Source of the DNA: Neisseria lactamica
Lineage (GTDB): Bacteria > Pseudomonadota > Gammaproteobacteria > Burkholderiales > Neisseriaceae
Assembly: GCA_001067655.1 (NCBI GenBank)
Contig: JUNU01000350.1
Location: 1 to 14,180 of the forward strand
Length of the DNA stretch: 14,180 nt
Direction of reading: 5' to 3'
Under the pieces are notes generated by a model. That model was not told the DNA's origin. It did not search any database and was given only the letters and a program-made list of their open reading frames with translations. The position numbers were made by a program, and so were the translations under genes. How positions within the stretch are numbered: the first letter of the stretch is position 1; each line of letters opens with the position of its first letter. Shown piece after piece: positions 6,579-12,725 of this stretch.

Positions 6579-6613
6579 GAGGCTACCTGAAAAATAGATT
6601 TTCAGGTAGCCTC
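6579..6613 (-). terminator. Paired Eikenella-type DUS terminator
   Basis: GAGGCTACCTGAAAA (6579-6593) and TTTTCAGGTAGCCTC (6599-6613) form a perfect 15-bp stem with a five-base loop. Each arm contains the exact foreign DUS AGGCTACCTGAA. It lies 67 bases past the stop of the DUF1269-like gene and is its likely terminator. It has the same architecture as the native DUS pairs but in another species' dialect. Confidence 0.88.
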
Positions 6614-6680
6614 AAACCGGTTTGGCATGCATCCGAAACGGAAAATTTGAGCGGTTACATACCTTGGGTTGGTGGCAGTG

Positions 6681-7301
6681 TTATTTCAACTTGGCTGCCA
6701 ATTTGTCGAATTTTTGTTTGATGTCGGCCTTGAAGGCTTCCACTTTCTCTTTGCGCTCGGCTTTGCGCTGTTTTTTCCACGCTTCGTGTGCCTGACGTGC
6801 CACTTCTTCCTGCGCTTCTATTGCTGCCAATACGTCCTGTTGGGCAACGGCTGCATCTTGCCGGAGAATAACGGTTTTGAAACGGTGGAAGAAGGCATCC
6901 AATACAGCTTCGTCGGATTCTTGCGCCAAAATAATGATTGCAGTACTGCCGTTATCCAGTTTTTTGGCTGTATTTTCCAGCAACAACCCCTCTCCCAATG
7001 TTTGGGCAGTGCCTGCATCACTGCCGATGAGTGCGCCAGTAGCTCCACCCAACAGAACACCGATAGGACCGCCGAGAATGCCGACCAGTGAACCAATGAG
7101 GCCGCCCGTCCATGTGCCTTCGACCGTATTGGCGGTAAAGTCGGTGCTTTCTGCTGGGATAATCAGGCCATTTTCCTTTTTAACCAAAACGGCTTGTGCC
7201 ACCAAAGCATCTGTTGTCTGCGAGTAAGCTTTCAATTCAGAAAAGGCTTGATAAGCTTCGCTGGAGATGTTGAATAAGACAACGATGATGTTTTGTTTCA
7301 T
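6681..7301 (-). CDS. DUF1269-like glycine-zipper membrane protein
   Basis: This 206-residue protein opens with a strand-rich domain (MKQNIIVVLFNISSEAYQAF). A Gly-rich stretch follows at about 62-97, with GGLIGSLVGILGGPIGVLLG then GALIGSDAG, typical of glycine-zipper membrane segments. A second alpha/beta part (STAIIILAQES, about 118-128) comes next. The tail is long, charged and helical (about 155-206, Lys/Glu/Ala-rich) and probably coiled coil. This order resembles DUF1269 proteins, whose role is not established. I chose the start at 7301 because GGGAG lies eight bases upstream; the frame to 7481 runs through the intergenic G-tract. A run of ten G lies about 70 bases upstream and may affect expression. 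The gene sits between the two copies of the 76-aa gene and before an Eikenella-type terminator, so it is probably acquired. Confidence 0.82.
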   Translation of the reverse strand: MKQNIIVVLFNISSEAYQAFSELKAYSQTTDALVAQAVLVKKENGLIIPAESTDFTANTVEGTWTGGLIGSLVGILGGPIGVLLGGATGALIGSDAGTAQTLGEGLLLENTAKKLDNGSTAIIILAQESDEAVLDAFFHRFKTVILRQDAAVAQQDVLAAIEAQEEVARQAHEAWKKQRKAERKEKVEAFKADIKQKFDKLAAKLK

Positions 7302-7370
7302 AAGTCTACTCCCGTGGGTTGAAAGATTTAAGAACATACAAGTTGTATGCGGTGTCAGTGTAAATTGCAA

Positions 7371-7380
7371 GGGGGGGGGG
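7371..7380. repeat. Ten-base poly-G tract upstream of the DUF1269-like gene
   Basis: An uninterrupted run of ten G (C10 on the coding strand) ends 69 bases before the ATG at 7301. On the minus strand it is followed directly by TTGCAATTTACA, which could hold a -35 element. Homopolymers of this length in Neisseria often change length by slipped-strand mispairing and switch promoter strength. Confidence 0.8.
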
Positions 7381-7455
7381 AGCAATGCGGCAAACAAAAC
7401 TTTACCTATGTAAAGCCTGTAGAACCGGCAAACGGATAACGAACAATACCCAGCC

Positions 7456-7686
7456 TTAATGGGATTCGGTTTGTTGCTCACGCATGATTTGTGCGCGGGC
7501 TTTGTGGCGGATGTAGAGGGCGAGGCTGCCGATTTGGGCGAAGACGGCGCCGAATGCGAACAGGAAGGCGGCGACGGCGAATTGTTTGCTTTGGATGGAA
7601 AGCAGGTAGCCGCCGAGCATGATGAGCGCGATGAAAATCAGGGTGAAAAGGGCGGTCAGCAGCAGGTAGGTTTTTTGTCGGTTCAT
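7456..7686 (-). CDS. Small two-helix membrane protein, copy 2
   Basis: This 76-residue paralogue of the 5967-6197 gene has the same two membrane segments and basic tail. Residues 27-69 match copy 1 exactly, and the first 26 residues and two tail positions carry all the differences. At the DNA level, 7480-7610 nearly matches 5995-6120. It lies downstream of the ubiJ-nadK unit, separated by a DUS terminator (7778-7817). It is probably the original neighbour of nadK, with copy 1 linked to rdgB. The function is unknown. No strong Shine-Dalgarno is visible before the ATG at 7686. I see no clear promoter in the 90 bases upstream beyond a GATAAT that could be a -10. Confidence 0.8.
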   Translation of the reverse strand: MNRQKTYLLLTALFTLIFIALIMLGGYLLSIQSKQFAVAAFLFAFGAVFAQIGSLALYIRHKARAQIMREQQTESH

Positions 7687-7777
7687 GATTGGGGACGTTT
7701 TTGATAAGGGGCGGATGCGGGCTTTGGATTATCTGTTTGGGAAATTTGTTTTTTAGGGGCGGGAGCGTTTGTTAATG

Positions 7778-7817
7778 AGGTCGTCTGAAAACTGGGCAAT
7801 CGGGTTTCAGACGACCT
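7778..7817 (-). terminator. Paired-DUS terminator after nadK
   Basis: Exact AG-mucDUS copies at 7778-7789 and 7806-7817 form a 13-bp stem (7778-7790 with 7805-7817) and a 14-base loop, just past the nadK stop at 7825. On the plus strand the stem is followed by TTTGTTTTT, so it would also stop transcription arriving from the left. Confidence 0.85.
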
Positions 7818-7824
7818 TTTGTTT

Positions 7825-8715
7825 TTAGACGAGTTGTTCGCCCCAGTGGAGTTTTTGGCGCAGGGTTCGGAAGTATTGGTAGTCGGTGGGGTGAAGGATG
7901 CGCAGGGGGTTGTGGTAGCGGCGGATGATGATGCGGTCGAGGTTTTGTACGTCGATAAAGGATTGTCCGTCGAAATGGACGCGGGCGTCGCCGCTTTGGG
8001 TAACGAGGATTTCGATTTCGGAAGTATCGGGGATGGCGATGGGGCGATTGGTCATGGATTGGGGGCAGATGGGTACGAGGGTGAAGGCGTGCAATCCTGC
8101 CTGCATGATGGGGCCGCCGGCGGCTAGTGAGTAGGCGGTGGAGCCGGTGGGGGTGGAGACGATGAGGCCGTCGGAGCGTTGGGTATAGACGAATTCTTGG
8201 TTGATGAAGACTTCGAACTCGATCATTTGACCTGCGCCGCCGCGCGAGAGGACGGCGTCGTTGAGGGCGAGGGCGCGGTGGATGGTTTCGCCGTCGCGGA
8301 CGAGTGTGGCTTCGATGAGGATGCGCTCTTCGGGCAGGTATTTGCCTTCGAGGACGGGCTGCAGCTCTTCGGTCATGTTTTCGCGGGGGATTTGGGTGAG
8401 GAAGCCTAAATGCCCTTGGTTGATGCCGATAACGGGTACGGTACGGGGGGCGATTTCGCGGGCGACGGAGAGGAATGTGCCGTCGCCGCCGAGGACGATG
8501 ACGAGGTCGCAGTGTTTGCCCAAGTCGGATTTGCTGACGATGTGGCAGCCGACGGTATCTTGAACATAGATGCAGCGTTCTTCTATGCCGATTTCGTCAA
8601 GATAGACGGTAAAGCCGTGTCCCTGCAGGAATTGGATGAGGGTATGGGCGGTGTTTTGGATTTCGGGGGTATTGGGGCGGGTTACGATACCGATGTTGTG
8701 AAACGGGCTGTTCAT
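7825..8715 (-). CDS. nadK: NAD kinase
   Basis: NadK phosphorylates NAD to NADP in the cytoplasm, the only route to NADP in most bacteria. The 296-residue sequence carries the ATP-binding GGDGT motif (76-80), the following INQGHLGFLTQIPRE segment, the NAD-site block RSDGLIVSTPTGSTAYSLAA and the C-terminal HFDGQ. It agrees along its whole length with the Neisseria NadK as I recall it. The start at 8715 (MNSPFHNIGIV) matches that protein; an ATG two codons upstream at 8721 is also possible. Neither has a clear ribosome site, because the preceding 20 bases are mostly a DUS. ubiJ ends 20 bases upstream, so the genes are probably co-transcribed. Confidence 0.97.
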   Translation of the reverse strand: MNSPFHNIGIVTRPNTPEIQNTAHTLIQFLQGHGFTVYLDEIGIEERCIYVQDTVGCHIVSKSDLGKHCDLVIVLGGDGTFLSVAREIAPRTVPVIGINQGHLGFLTQIPRENMTEELQPVLEGKYLPEERILIEATLVRDGETIHRALALNDAVLSRGGAGQMIEFEVFINQEFVYTQRSDGLIVSTPTGSTAYSLAAGGPIMQAGLHAFTLVPICPQSMTNRPIAIPDTSEIEILVTQSGDARVHFDGQSFIDVQNLDRIIIRRYHNPLRILHPTDYQYFRTLRQKLHWGEQLV

Positions 8716-8721
8716 AGGCAT

Positions 8722-8733
8722 GGGTCGTCTGAA
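8722..8733 (+). other. DUS between ubiJ and nadK
   Basis: GGGTCGTCTGAA matches AG-mucDUS at 11 of 12 positions. It is a single copy filling most of the 20-base gap between ubiJ and nadK. With no inverted partner it is an uptake signal and not a terminator. Confidence 0.7.
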
Positions 8734-8735
8734 AA

Positions 8736-9308
8736 TTAGTCTATCCAGATGTCGCGTTCGAGCCGGTCGAGGCGTTCGTTGAGACGGGCGACGTCGTCAC
8801 GCAGTTTGTCTACTTCTTCCATCCAGGCGGACAGAGTGGCGGCGTCGATAACGGGGGATTCGGGTTCGCGGGAAAAGTCGCTGATTTGCTCGGCTATGCT
8901 TTGTCCGATTTTTTTGACGGTTTGCCCGATGTTTGCGGCGCGTTCGCTTATGCTGCCTGCGAGTGAGTCGCCGAAGATGCGGGCGAGGTCGTCTGAAGCG
9001 TAGTAGCGCAGGCTGCCGAGTATGGGCAGTACAGTCATACCGAGCATGAGGTCGCCTTCGAGGCTGATGTCGCCGACGCCGGGTTCTTGTCCGGTGAGGA
9101 TTTTGCGGATGGCGCTTTGGTGGAAGGTGATGAGGGTGTCGGCGGGTTGGTCGGCGGTTTCGAGGAAGCCGTCGTGATTGATGCGTCCGGTCAGTCCGAA
9201 TCCGGCGAGGTTGAGGCTCAGGGTTTTGCCTGACAGGCGGGACAGGTCTTGTTGATGTTCCGGATTTTGCTGTATCAGGTGGTTGATAACGGGAAATAGG
9301 GCGGACAT
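8736..9308 (-). CDS. ubiJ: Ubiquinone biosynthesis accessory factor UbiJ (SCP2 domain)
   Basis: UbiJ is a lipid-binding accessory protein of the soluble complex that carries ubiquinone intermediates through their hydroxylation and methylation. The 190-residue protein has an SCP2-like domain over about residues 5-112 (LSGKTLSLNLAGFGLTGRIN, then GDISLEGDLMLGMTVLPIL). An amphipathic stretch follows, then a C-terminal heptad-rich coiled coil (EEVDKLRDDVARLNERLDRL, about 164-183). Order and length fit UbiJ/YigP (E. coli about 200 aa). The ATG at 9308 has only a weak ribosome site. An exact AG-mucDUS is embedded at 8986-8997, encoding SDDL. nadK follows after 20 bases. Confidence 0.9.
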   Translation of the reverse strand: MSALFPVINHLIQQNPEHQQDLSRLSGKTLSLNLAGFGLTGRINHDGFLETADQPADTLITFHQSAIRKILTGQEPGVGDISLEGDLMLGMTVLPILGSLRYYASDDLARIFGDSLAGSISERAANIGQTVKKIGQSIAEQISDFSREPESPVIDAATLSAWMEEVDKLRDDVARLNERLDRLERDIWID

Positions 9309-9341
9309 AGGGTGTTCTCGATACTTTCGGGCTTGGGGTTG

Positions 9342-9406
9342 TATAGTGTGTAAACTTGATTTGTGCGGCGATGCTTCGCCTTATCCTGATTTTGTTGACT
9401 CACTAT
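9342..9406. repeat. Degenerate CREE-like remnant
   Basis: TATAGTG at 9342-9348 and CACTAT at 9401-9406 bound a 65-bp block. Its right half (GCGGCGATGCTTCGCCTTATCCTGATTTTGTT in pieces, 9365-9396) resembles the CREE end GCGGCTTCGTCGCC, TTGTCCTGATTTTTGTT. Terminal repeats and body are eroded and shortened relative to the 107-bp element at 830-936. It occupies most of the 176-base gap between ubiJ and the epimerase-like gene. Confidence 0.5.
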
Positions 9407-9452
9407 GTTAAGTAAGACTGTGTTTTTTGGTTTTGGTTTTGCCGCTGCCGAA

Positions 9453-9464
9453 AGGTCGTCTGAA
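9453..9464 (+). other. Single AG-mucDUS after the epimerase-like gene
   Basis: This is an exact AGGTCGTCTGAA 21 bases beyond the stop of the 9485-10294 gene. It has no inverted partner. A weak ACGG...CCGT hairpin just before it (9465-9480) may help termination. Confidence 0.8.
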
Positions 9465-9484
9465 ACGGTCGCGGAGCCGTAATT

Positions 9485-10294
9485 TTACAGGCTTAAGCCG
9501 TCGGCGGAAACGGTATTTACAATTTTGCCGCAGCCTGTGTCGTCGGGCGCGAAATCGGGCGGCGGAAGTCCGAGTTTGGCGGCTTCGGCGGTGTAGAAAT
9601 CGCGGCGGGTCGGGTGGCGATGTTCGACGATGTTGCGGATGCGTCTGCCGTTTGGATGGAGGGTCGTCTGAAACAGGGTTTCGACGGCGATGTCGCGGTG
9701 GACGATATTGACAGGCTGGTTGCCGCCCGGAATGTTTTGTTTTTGAACGAGGCGGCTGACGGGATGGCGTTCGGCGCAATAAAGCCCGCCCAGCCGCAGG
9801 ATGTCGATGTTCGGAACGCCGCTGTCGAGCAGGTATTGCTCGGCGGCGAAGATTTGGCGGGCGGACTCGGTTTGCGGGTCGGGTGTGGCAGTTTCGTCGC
9901 ATTCCCGCGCTTTATCGCCGTAAACGCTGGTGCTGCTCGTGAAAATCAGGTGTTGCACGTTGCACGCCCGGGCAAGTTCTGCCCATTGTTTGACGGTATC
10001 GGCGTAATGCGTCAGCGAGGATGGCGGCAAGAGGCAGAACCAAACGGGTTTGTCGGCGTGGTGCCGCCAAAAGCTTGTATCGCGGGCAAGGTTCGCGCTT
10101 TGAAACACGTTGTCTTGATTGAGATCGAGGGTGTCGAGGTGTATGGGCAGATTAATATCGTCCGAAGTCAGGCTGCGCTTGACGGCGGCGACGCGGCTGC
10201 CGTGTTCGTAGAGTTTCTGCGCCAAAGGACGGCCGAGATAGCCTAGGCCTAAGATAGATGCGTCGGGGGAGGCGGAAGGAGGGGTATGTATCAT
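9485..10294 (-). CDS. NAD(P)-dependent epimerase/dehydratase-family protein (YeeZ-like)
   Basis: This 269-residue protein has a Rossmann fold at the N-terminus. GLGYLG at 16-21 is the dinucleotide-binding GxGxxG, and a later strand ends HLIFTSSTSVYGDKA, the extended-SDR Ser/Tyr region. The usual catalytic YxxxK is not obvious: ESARQIFAAEQYLLDS stands at the position of that helix, as in the atypical YeeZ-type subfamily. The substrate is therefore unknown and catalysis may be altered. The central INIVHRDIAVE-like part (VNIVHRDIAVETLFQ) fits the family. The start at 10294 (MIHTPP) is chosen because the frame further upstream, to 10336, is translated AT-DUS terminator. No good ribosome site is seen. 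A near DUS (GGGTCGTCTGAA) occurs in the coding region at about 9662-9673. Confidence 0.82.
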   Translation of the reverse strand: MIHTPPSASPDASILGLGYLGRPLAQKLYEHGSRVAAVKRSLTSDDINLPIHLDTLDLNQDNVFQSANLARDTSFWRHHADKPVWFCLLPPSSLTHYADTVKQWAELARACNVQHLIFTSSTSVYGDKARECDETATPDPQTESARQIFAAEQYLLDSGVPNIDILRLGGLYCAERHPVSRLVQKQNIPGGNQPVNIVHRDIAVETLFQTTLHPNGRRIRNIVEHRHPTRRDFYTAEAAKLGLPPPDFAPDDTGCGKIVNTVSADGLSL

Positions 10295-10306
10295 GTTTAT
10301 AGATGA

Positions 10307-10336
10307 ATGCCGTCTGAAAATAGGCTCAGACGGCAT
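10307..10336 (-). terminator. Paired AT-DUS terminator after the TetR gene
   Basis: ATGCCGTCTGAA (10307-10318) is an exact AT-DUS, the dialect of N. meningitidis and N. gonorrhoeae. It faces TCAGACGGCAT (10326-10336), giving an 11-bp stem with a short AT-rich loop. It starts five bases past the TetR stop at 10342 and would end the murB-tetR unit. All other strong DUS pairs here use AGGTCGTCTGAA or the Eikenella type. Confidence 0.88.
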
Positions 10337-10341
10337 GGAAA

Positions 10342-10992
10342 TTATGACTGCGTACCGCCTATTTTCCGGTCGTATTCCTCGCGGTGTTCCGGCAAGAGGT
10401 AGGGGCGCAGGAGGCTTAAGGTGCGACGGATGCCGCGTGCTTTGGAGTCTTCGGTCAGCTTAGTGCGCCCGCGCAAGGAGCTGTCGAAGTCGAACCAGTA
10501 TTTCGTGACCATCCACATATTGACGGCGAGGTCGTTCATGGCGGTTTGGTCGGCTTGGATGATGTTCAGACCGTTGAGCTGGGTGAGCAGGTTGACCAAG
10601 AGCGGAGAGACTTTGGCTTGGGTGAAGGTATTGTGTTCGCCCAATAGTTCGGCGCTACGCGCAAGCAGGGTGTTCACGTCGCTGAAGAGGAAGCGGTATT
10701 CCCACATGACGTCGTAAATGCCCGCCATATAGTTGATGGAGTCTTCCACATCGGACGGCAACACGGCTTCATTCAGGTATGCCAGCAGGGCTTCGCTGTA
10801 ACGTTTGAAGAGTTGGACGATGATTTCGTCTTTGTTGCGGAAGTGGTAATAGAGATTGCCCGGACTGATGCCCAAATGCGCCGCGATATGGTTGGTGCTG
10901 ATGTTGCGCTCGCCTTCCTCGTTGAAAAGCGTCAGGCTGGCGTCGATGATGCGGGTGTAAGTATTGGTTTTTGCAATGCGGGTCACGGGCAT
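10342..10992 (-). CDS. TetR/AcrR-family transcriptional regulator
   Basis: This is a 216-residue DNA-binding repressor type. The N-terminal TetR domain is clear: TRIIDASLTLFNEEGERN, then the helix-turn-helix ISTNHIAAHLGISPGNLYYH at 31-50, followed by FRNKDEIIVQLF. The C-terminal ligand/dimer domain (about 65-216) is helical and shows no family-specific motif I can name, so the effector and targets are unknown. The ATG at 10992 is only one base from a strong AAGGAG. A GTG two codons in (10986) would sit seven bases from that site and may be the true start, giving 214 residues beginning TRIAKT. murB ends 11 bases upstream of the ATG, so this regulator is probably translated from the murB mRNA. 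An AT-DUS terminator follows. Confidence 0.9.
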   Translation of the reverse strand: MPVTRIAKTNTYTRIIDASLTLFNEEGERNISTNHIAAHLGISPGNLYYHFRNKDEIIVQLFKRYSEALLAYLNEAVLPSDVEDSINYMAGIYDVMWEYRFLFSDVNTLLARSAELLGEHNTFTQAKVSPLLVNLLTQLNGLNIIQADQTAMNDLAVNMWMVTKYWFDFDSSLRGRTKLTEDSKARGIRRTLSLLRPYLLPEHREEYDRKIGGTQS

Positions 10993-11003
10993 ACTCCTTG
11001 GAT

Positions 11004-12044
11004 TTATAGGCTGAACGAAGCGGGCAGCCAATTGGGTTCGGCGTGTAATTCTACCTGAAATCGAGTAAATACTGTATTGCAGACGTGTTGCGCCAGTTTC
11101 CAGATGTCGTCTGAAGAGGCATTGTTTTTGTTCACCAAAACCAAAGCCTGTTTGTCGTGTACCGCCGCACCGCCGATTTGGAAGCCTTTCAGACGACATT
11201 GGTCGATCAGCCAGCCGGCGGCGAGTTTGACCGAACCGTCAGGCTGCGGATAGCGCGGCATATCGGGATGCTGCTGCAACAGGGAAGCGGCTTTTTCCGC
11301 GCTGACGACGGGGTTTTTAAAGAAACTGCCGACATTACCAAGTACGTTAGGATTAGGCAACTTACTGTTGCGGATTGCACACACTGCGTCGGAAACATCT
11401 TTCGCCGTCGGCATTCTGCCCGCGCTCAGTTCGGCAACGGCGGCCGCCAAATCGCCGTAACCCAAATTCGGCTCGAAACGCTCTTTCAGGGCGAACACGA
11501 CCGAAACAATCACATAACGCCCTTTGCCTTCCTGCTTGAACAGGCTTTCGCGGTAGGCGAAGCGGCAGTCGGCATTGGAAAGCTCGACAAAGGTTTCCGT
11601 ATCCAAATCGAAGCAGCGCACGCTGTGAATCACGTCTTTCGCTTCCACGCCGTATGCACCGATGTTCTGCACAGGCGACGCGCCGACCGTACCCGGAATC
11701 AGGCTCAGATTTTCCAGCCCGTTCAAGCCCAGCGCGACGGTGTGCAGGACAAAATCGTGCCAGATTTCGCCCGCCTGCGCTTCGATGTAAACGAGGTCGT
11801 CTGAACGCGCAATCTCGCGTATGCCTTTGTTTTCCATGTGTACGACCAGTCCGGCGTAATCCTGCATCAAGAGGATGTTGCTGCCGCCGCCGAGCCATAA
11901 AACGGTATTGCGGTCGAACTCGGGCAATCGGACGATGTCGCGCAACTCGTCGGCGTGTTCGAGCGCGATAAAGGCTTGGGCTTGGGCGCGAAGACCGAAA
12001 GTGTTGTAGGGTGTGAGGTCGGTTTGGTATTGGATGGGTTGCAT
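11004..12044 (-). CDS. murB: UDP-N-acetylenolpyruvoylglucosamine reductase MurB
   Basis: MurB is a cytoplasmic flavoenzyme that reduces UDP-GlcNAc-enolpyruvate with NADPH to UDP-MurNAc, the second committed step of peptidoglycan synthesis. The 346-residue sequence is a type I MurB. FAD-binding motifs are GGGSNILL (52-59) and GLENLSLIPGTVGASPVQNI (109-128). The substrate Tyr is in YRES (164-167), and the catalytic Ser240 is in GNVGSFFKNP. A C-terminal Glu in HAEPNW (336) matches the second acid residue. The start MQPIQYQTDLTPYNTFGLRA fits the family, although the ribosome site is weak. An exact AG-mucDUS is inside the gene at 11794-11805 (SDDL codons), with further near copies at about 11104 and 11188. 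A TetR gene follows after 11 bases. Confidence 0.97.
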   Translation of the reverse strand: MQPIQYQTDLTPYNTFGLRAQAQAFIALEHADELRDIVRLPEFDRNTVLWLGGGSNILLMQDYAGLVVHMENKGIREIARSDDLVYIEAQAGEIWHDFVLHTVALGLNGLENLSLIPGTVGASPVQNIGAYGVEAKDVIHSVRCFDLDTETFVELSNADCRFAYRESLFKQEGKGRYVIVSVVFALKERFEPNLGYGDLAAAVAELSAGRMPTAKDVSDAVCAIRNSKLPNPNVLGNVGSFFKNPVVSAEKAASLLQQHPDMPRYPQPDGSVKLAAGWLIDQCRLKGFQIGGAAVHDKQALVLVNKNNASSDDIWKLAQHVCNTVFTRFQVELHAEPNWLPASFSL

Positions 12045-12068
12045 GATGATTTGTGATTTTGTGGATTC

Positions 12069-12080
12069 AGGTCGTCTGAA
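12069..12080 (+). other. Single AG-mucDUS between the GIY-YIG gene and murB
   Basis: This is an exact AGGTCGTCTGAA in the 46-base gap, only 10 bases past the stop of the GIY-YIG gene and without an inverted partner. It marks a possible recombination edge of that AT-rich gene. Confidence 0.82.
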
Positions 12081-12090
12081 AACTTACTAT

Positions 12091-12651
12091 TTAACAATTA
12101 CGATATGTAATGGGGTTTTGGGGCGCTTTATAGTTTTCTTGGGAAGAATAAGTCAACTTATCTACGATTTCTTGATAAATATTGGACTCTTTTGGTAACG
12201 GCTTGTTCTCGTATTCTTTATTAATCGTAATTAAAACAATGGGTTCACCAGTTTTTAATTCCTGAGCGTCATATTGTCGCTTTAATTCCGACAAGCTCAT
12301 CAATCCTACTTCAGAAGAATGCGTGCCGCCTTGAATATTAGTCAGCGGCTGCTGGCTCGGTTTGACTAGGGAGAGTAGGTCTATTGCCATCGCTTCATAT
12401 TCAAAAGCCTGTTTGTCTGTTTGGATGTTGTGCCGCAGAATGTAATACACGGGCTGGTTTCCACTTTGATGTATTTCCCTAATCAAGGCAATTTTATCAC
12501 TTGGCGTTTCTGTTTCTTGTAATGAACCTAGGGCATGGTGGAAAACGCGATTGCCCACGCCTTTACCTACATAGAAAATATTGCCGTCTCTAGGGTCAAT
12601 CAAGCAATAAACATAGTAAGCAAGTTTTTCTATAATGGAAGTTGAAAACAT
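12091..12651 (-). CDS. GIY-YIG domain protein (LEM-3-like group), possibly short at the C-terminus
   Basis: This 186-residue protein has a GIY-YIG endonuclease domain at about 11-100. YYVYCLIDP (12-20) and FYVGKG (26-31) are the GIY and YIG elements. Arg35 and His38/39 follow in NRVFHHAL, a Glu lies in AFEYEAMAIDLL (about 84-86), and Asn105 closes the core. This pattern fits the LEM-3/COG3680 group. Members I recall continue past a strand like IVLITIN with an IY...W segment. Here that part is reached (NIYQEIVDK), but the protein ends soon after in NPITYRNC, so the end may be lost. The start at 12651 has AAGGGA five bases upstream. The gene is clearly more AT-rich than murB and norM and sits between two DUS sites (12069-12080, 12696-12725), which suggests acquired cargo. 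A role in DNA repair or defence is possible but not shown. Confidence 0.85.
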   Translation of the reverse strand: MFSTSIIEKLAYYVYCLIDPRDGNIFYVGKGVGNRVFHHALGSLQETETPSDKIALIREIHQSGNQPVYYILRHNIQTDKQAFEYEAMAIDLLSLVKPSQQPLTNIQGGTHSSEVGLMSLSELKRQYDAQELKTGEPIVLITINKEYENKPLPKESNIYQEIVDKLTYSSQENYKAPQNPITYRNC

Positions 12652-12695
12652 TTTTTCCCTTAAAAGTGAATAAGCCGTAAATGAAATATTAATGG

Positions 12696-12725
12696 AGGTC
12701 GTCTGAAAGAAATTTCAGACGACCT
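12696..12725 (-). terminator. Paired-DUS terminator overlapping the norM stop
   Basis: AGGTCGTCTGAAA (12696-12708) and TTTCAGACGACCT (12713-12725) form a perfect 13-bp stem closed by a four-base loop (GAAA on the plus strand, TTTC on the norM mRNA). The upstream arm is coding: the last norM codons (AAG GTC GTC TGA) lie within the DUS. It separates norM from the GIY-YIG gene. Confidence 0.88.

Noticed and set aside
7302..7481. Long form of the DUF1269-like protein starting at 7481
   Set aside because: It would run through the poly-G tract and an intergenic region; the start at 7301 has a good ribosome site.
10295..10336. Start of the epimerase-like protein at 10336
   Set aside because: The extra 14 residues are translated AT-DUS terminator sequence.
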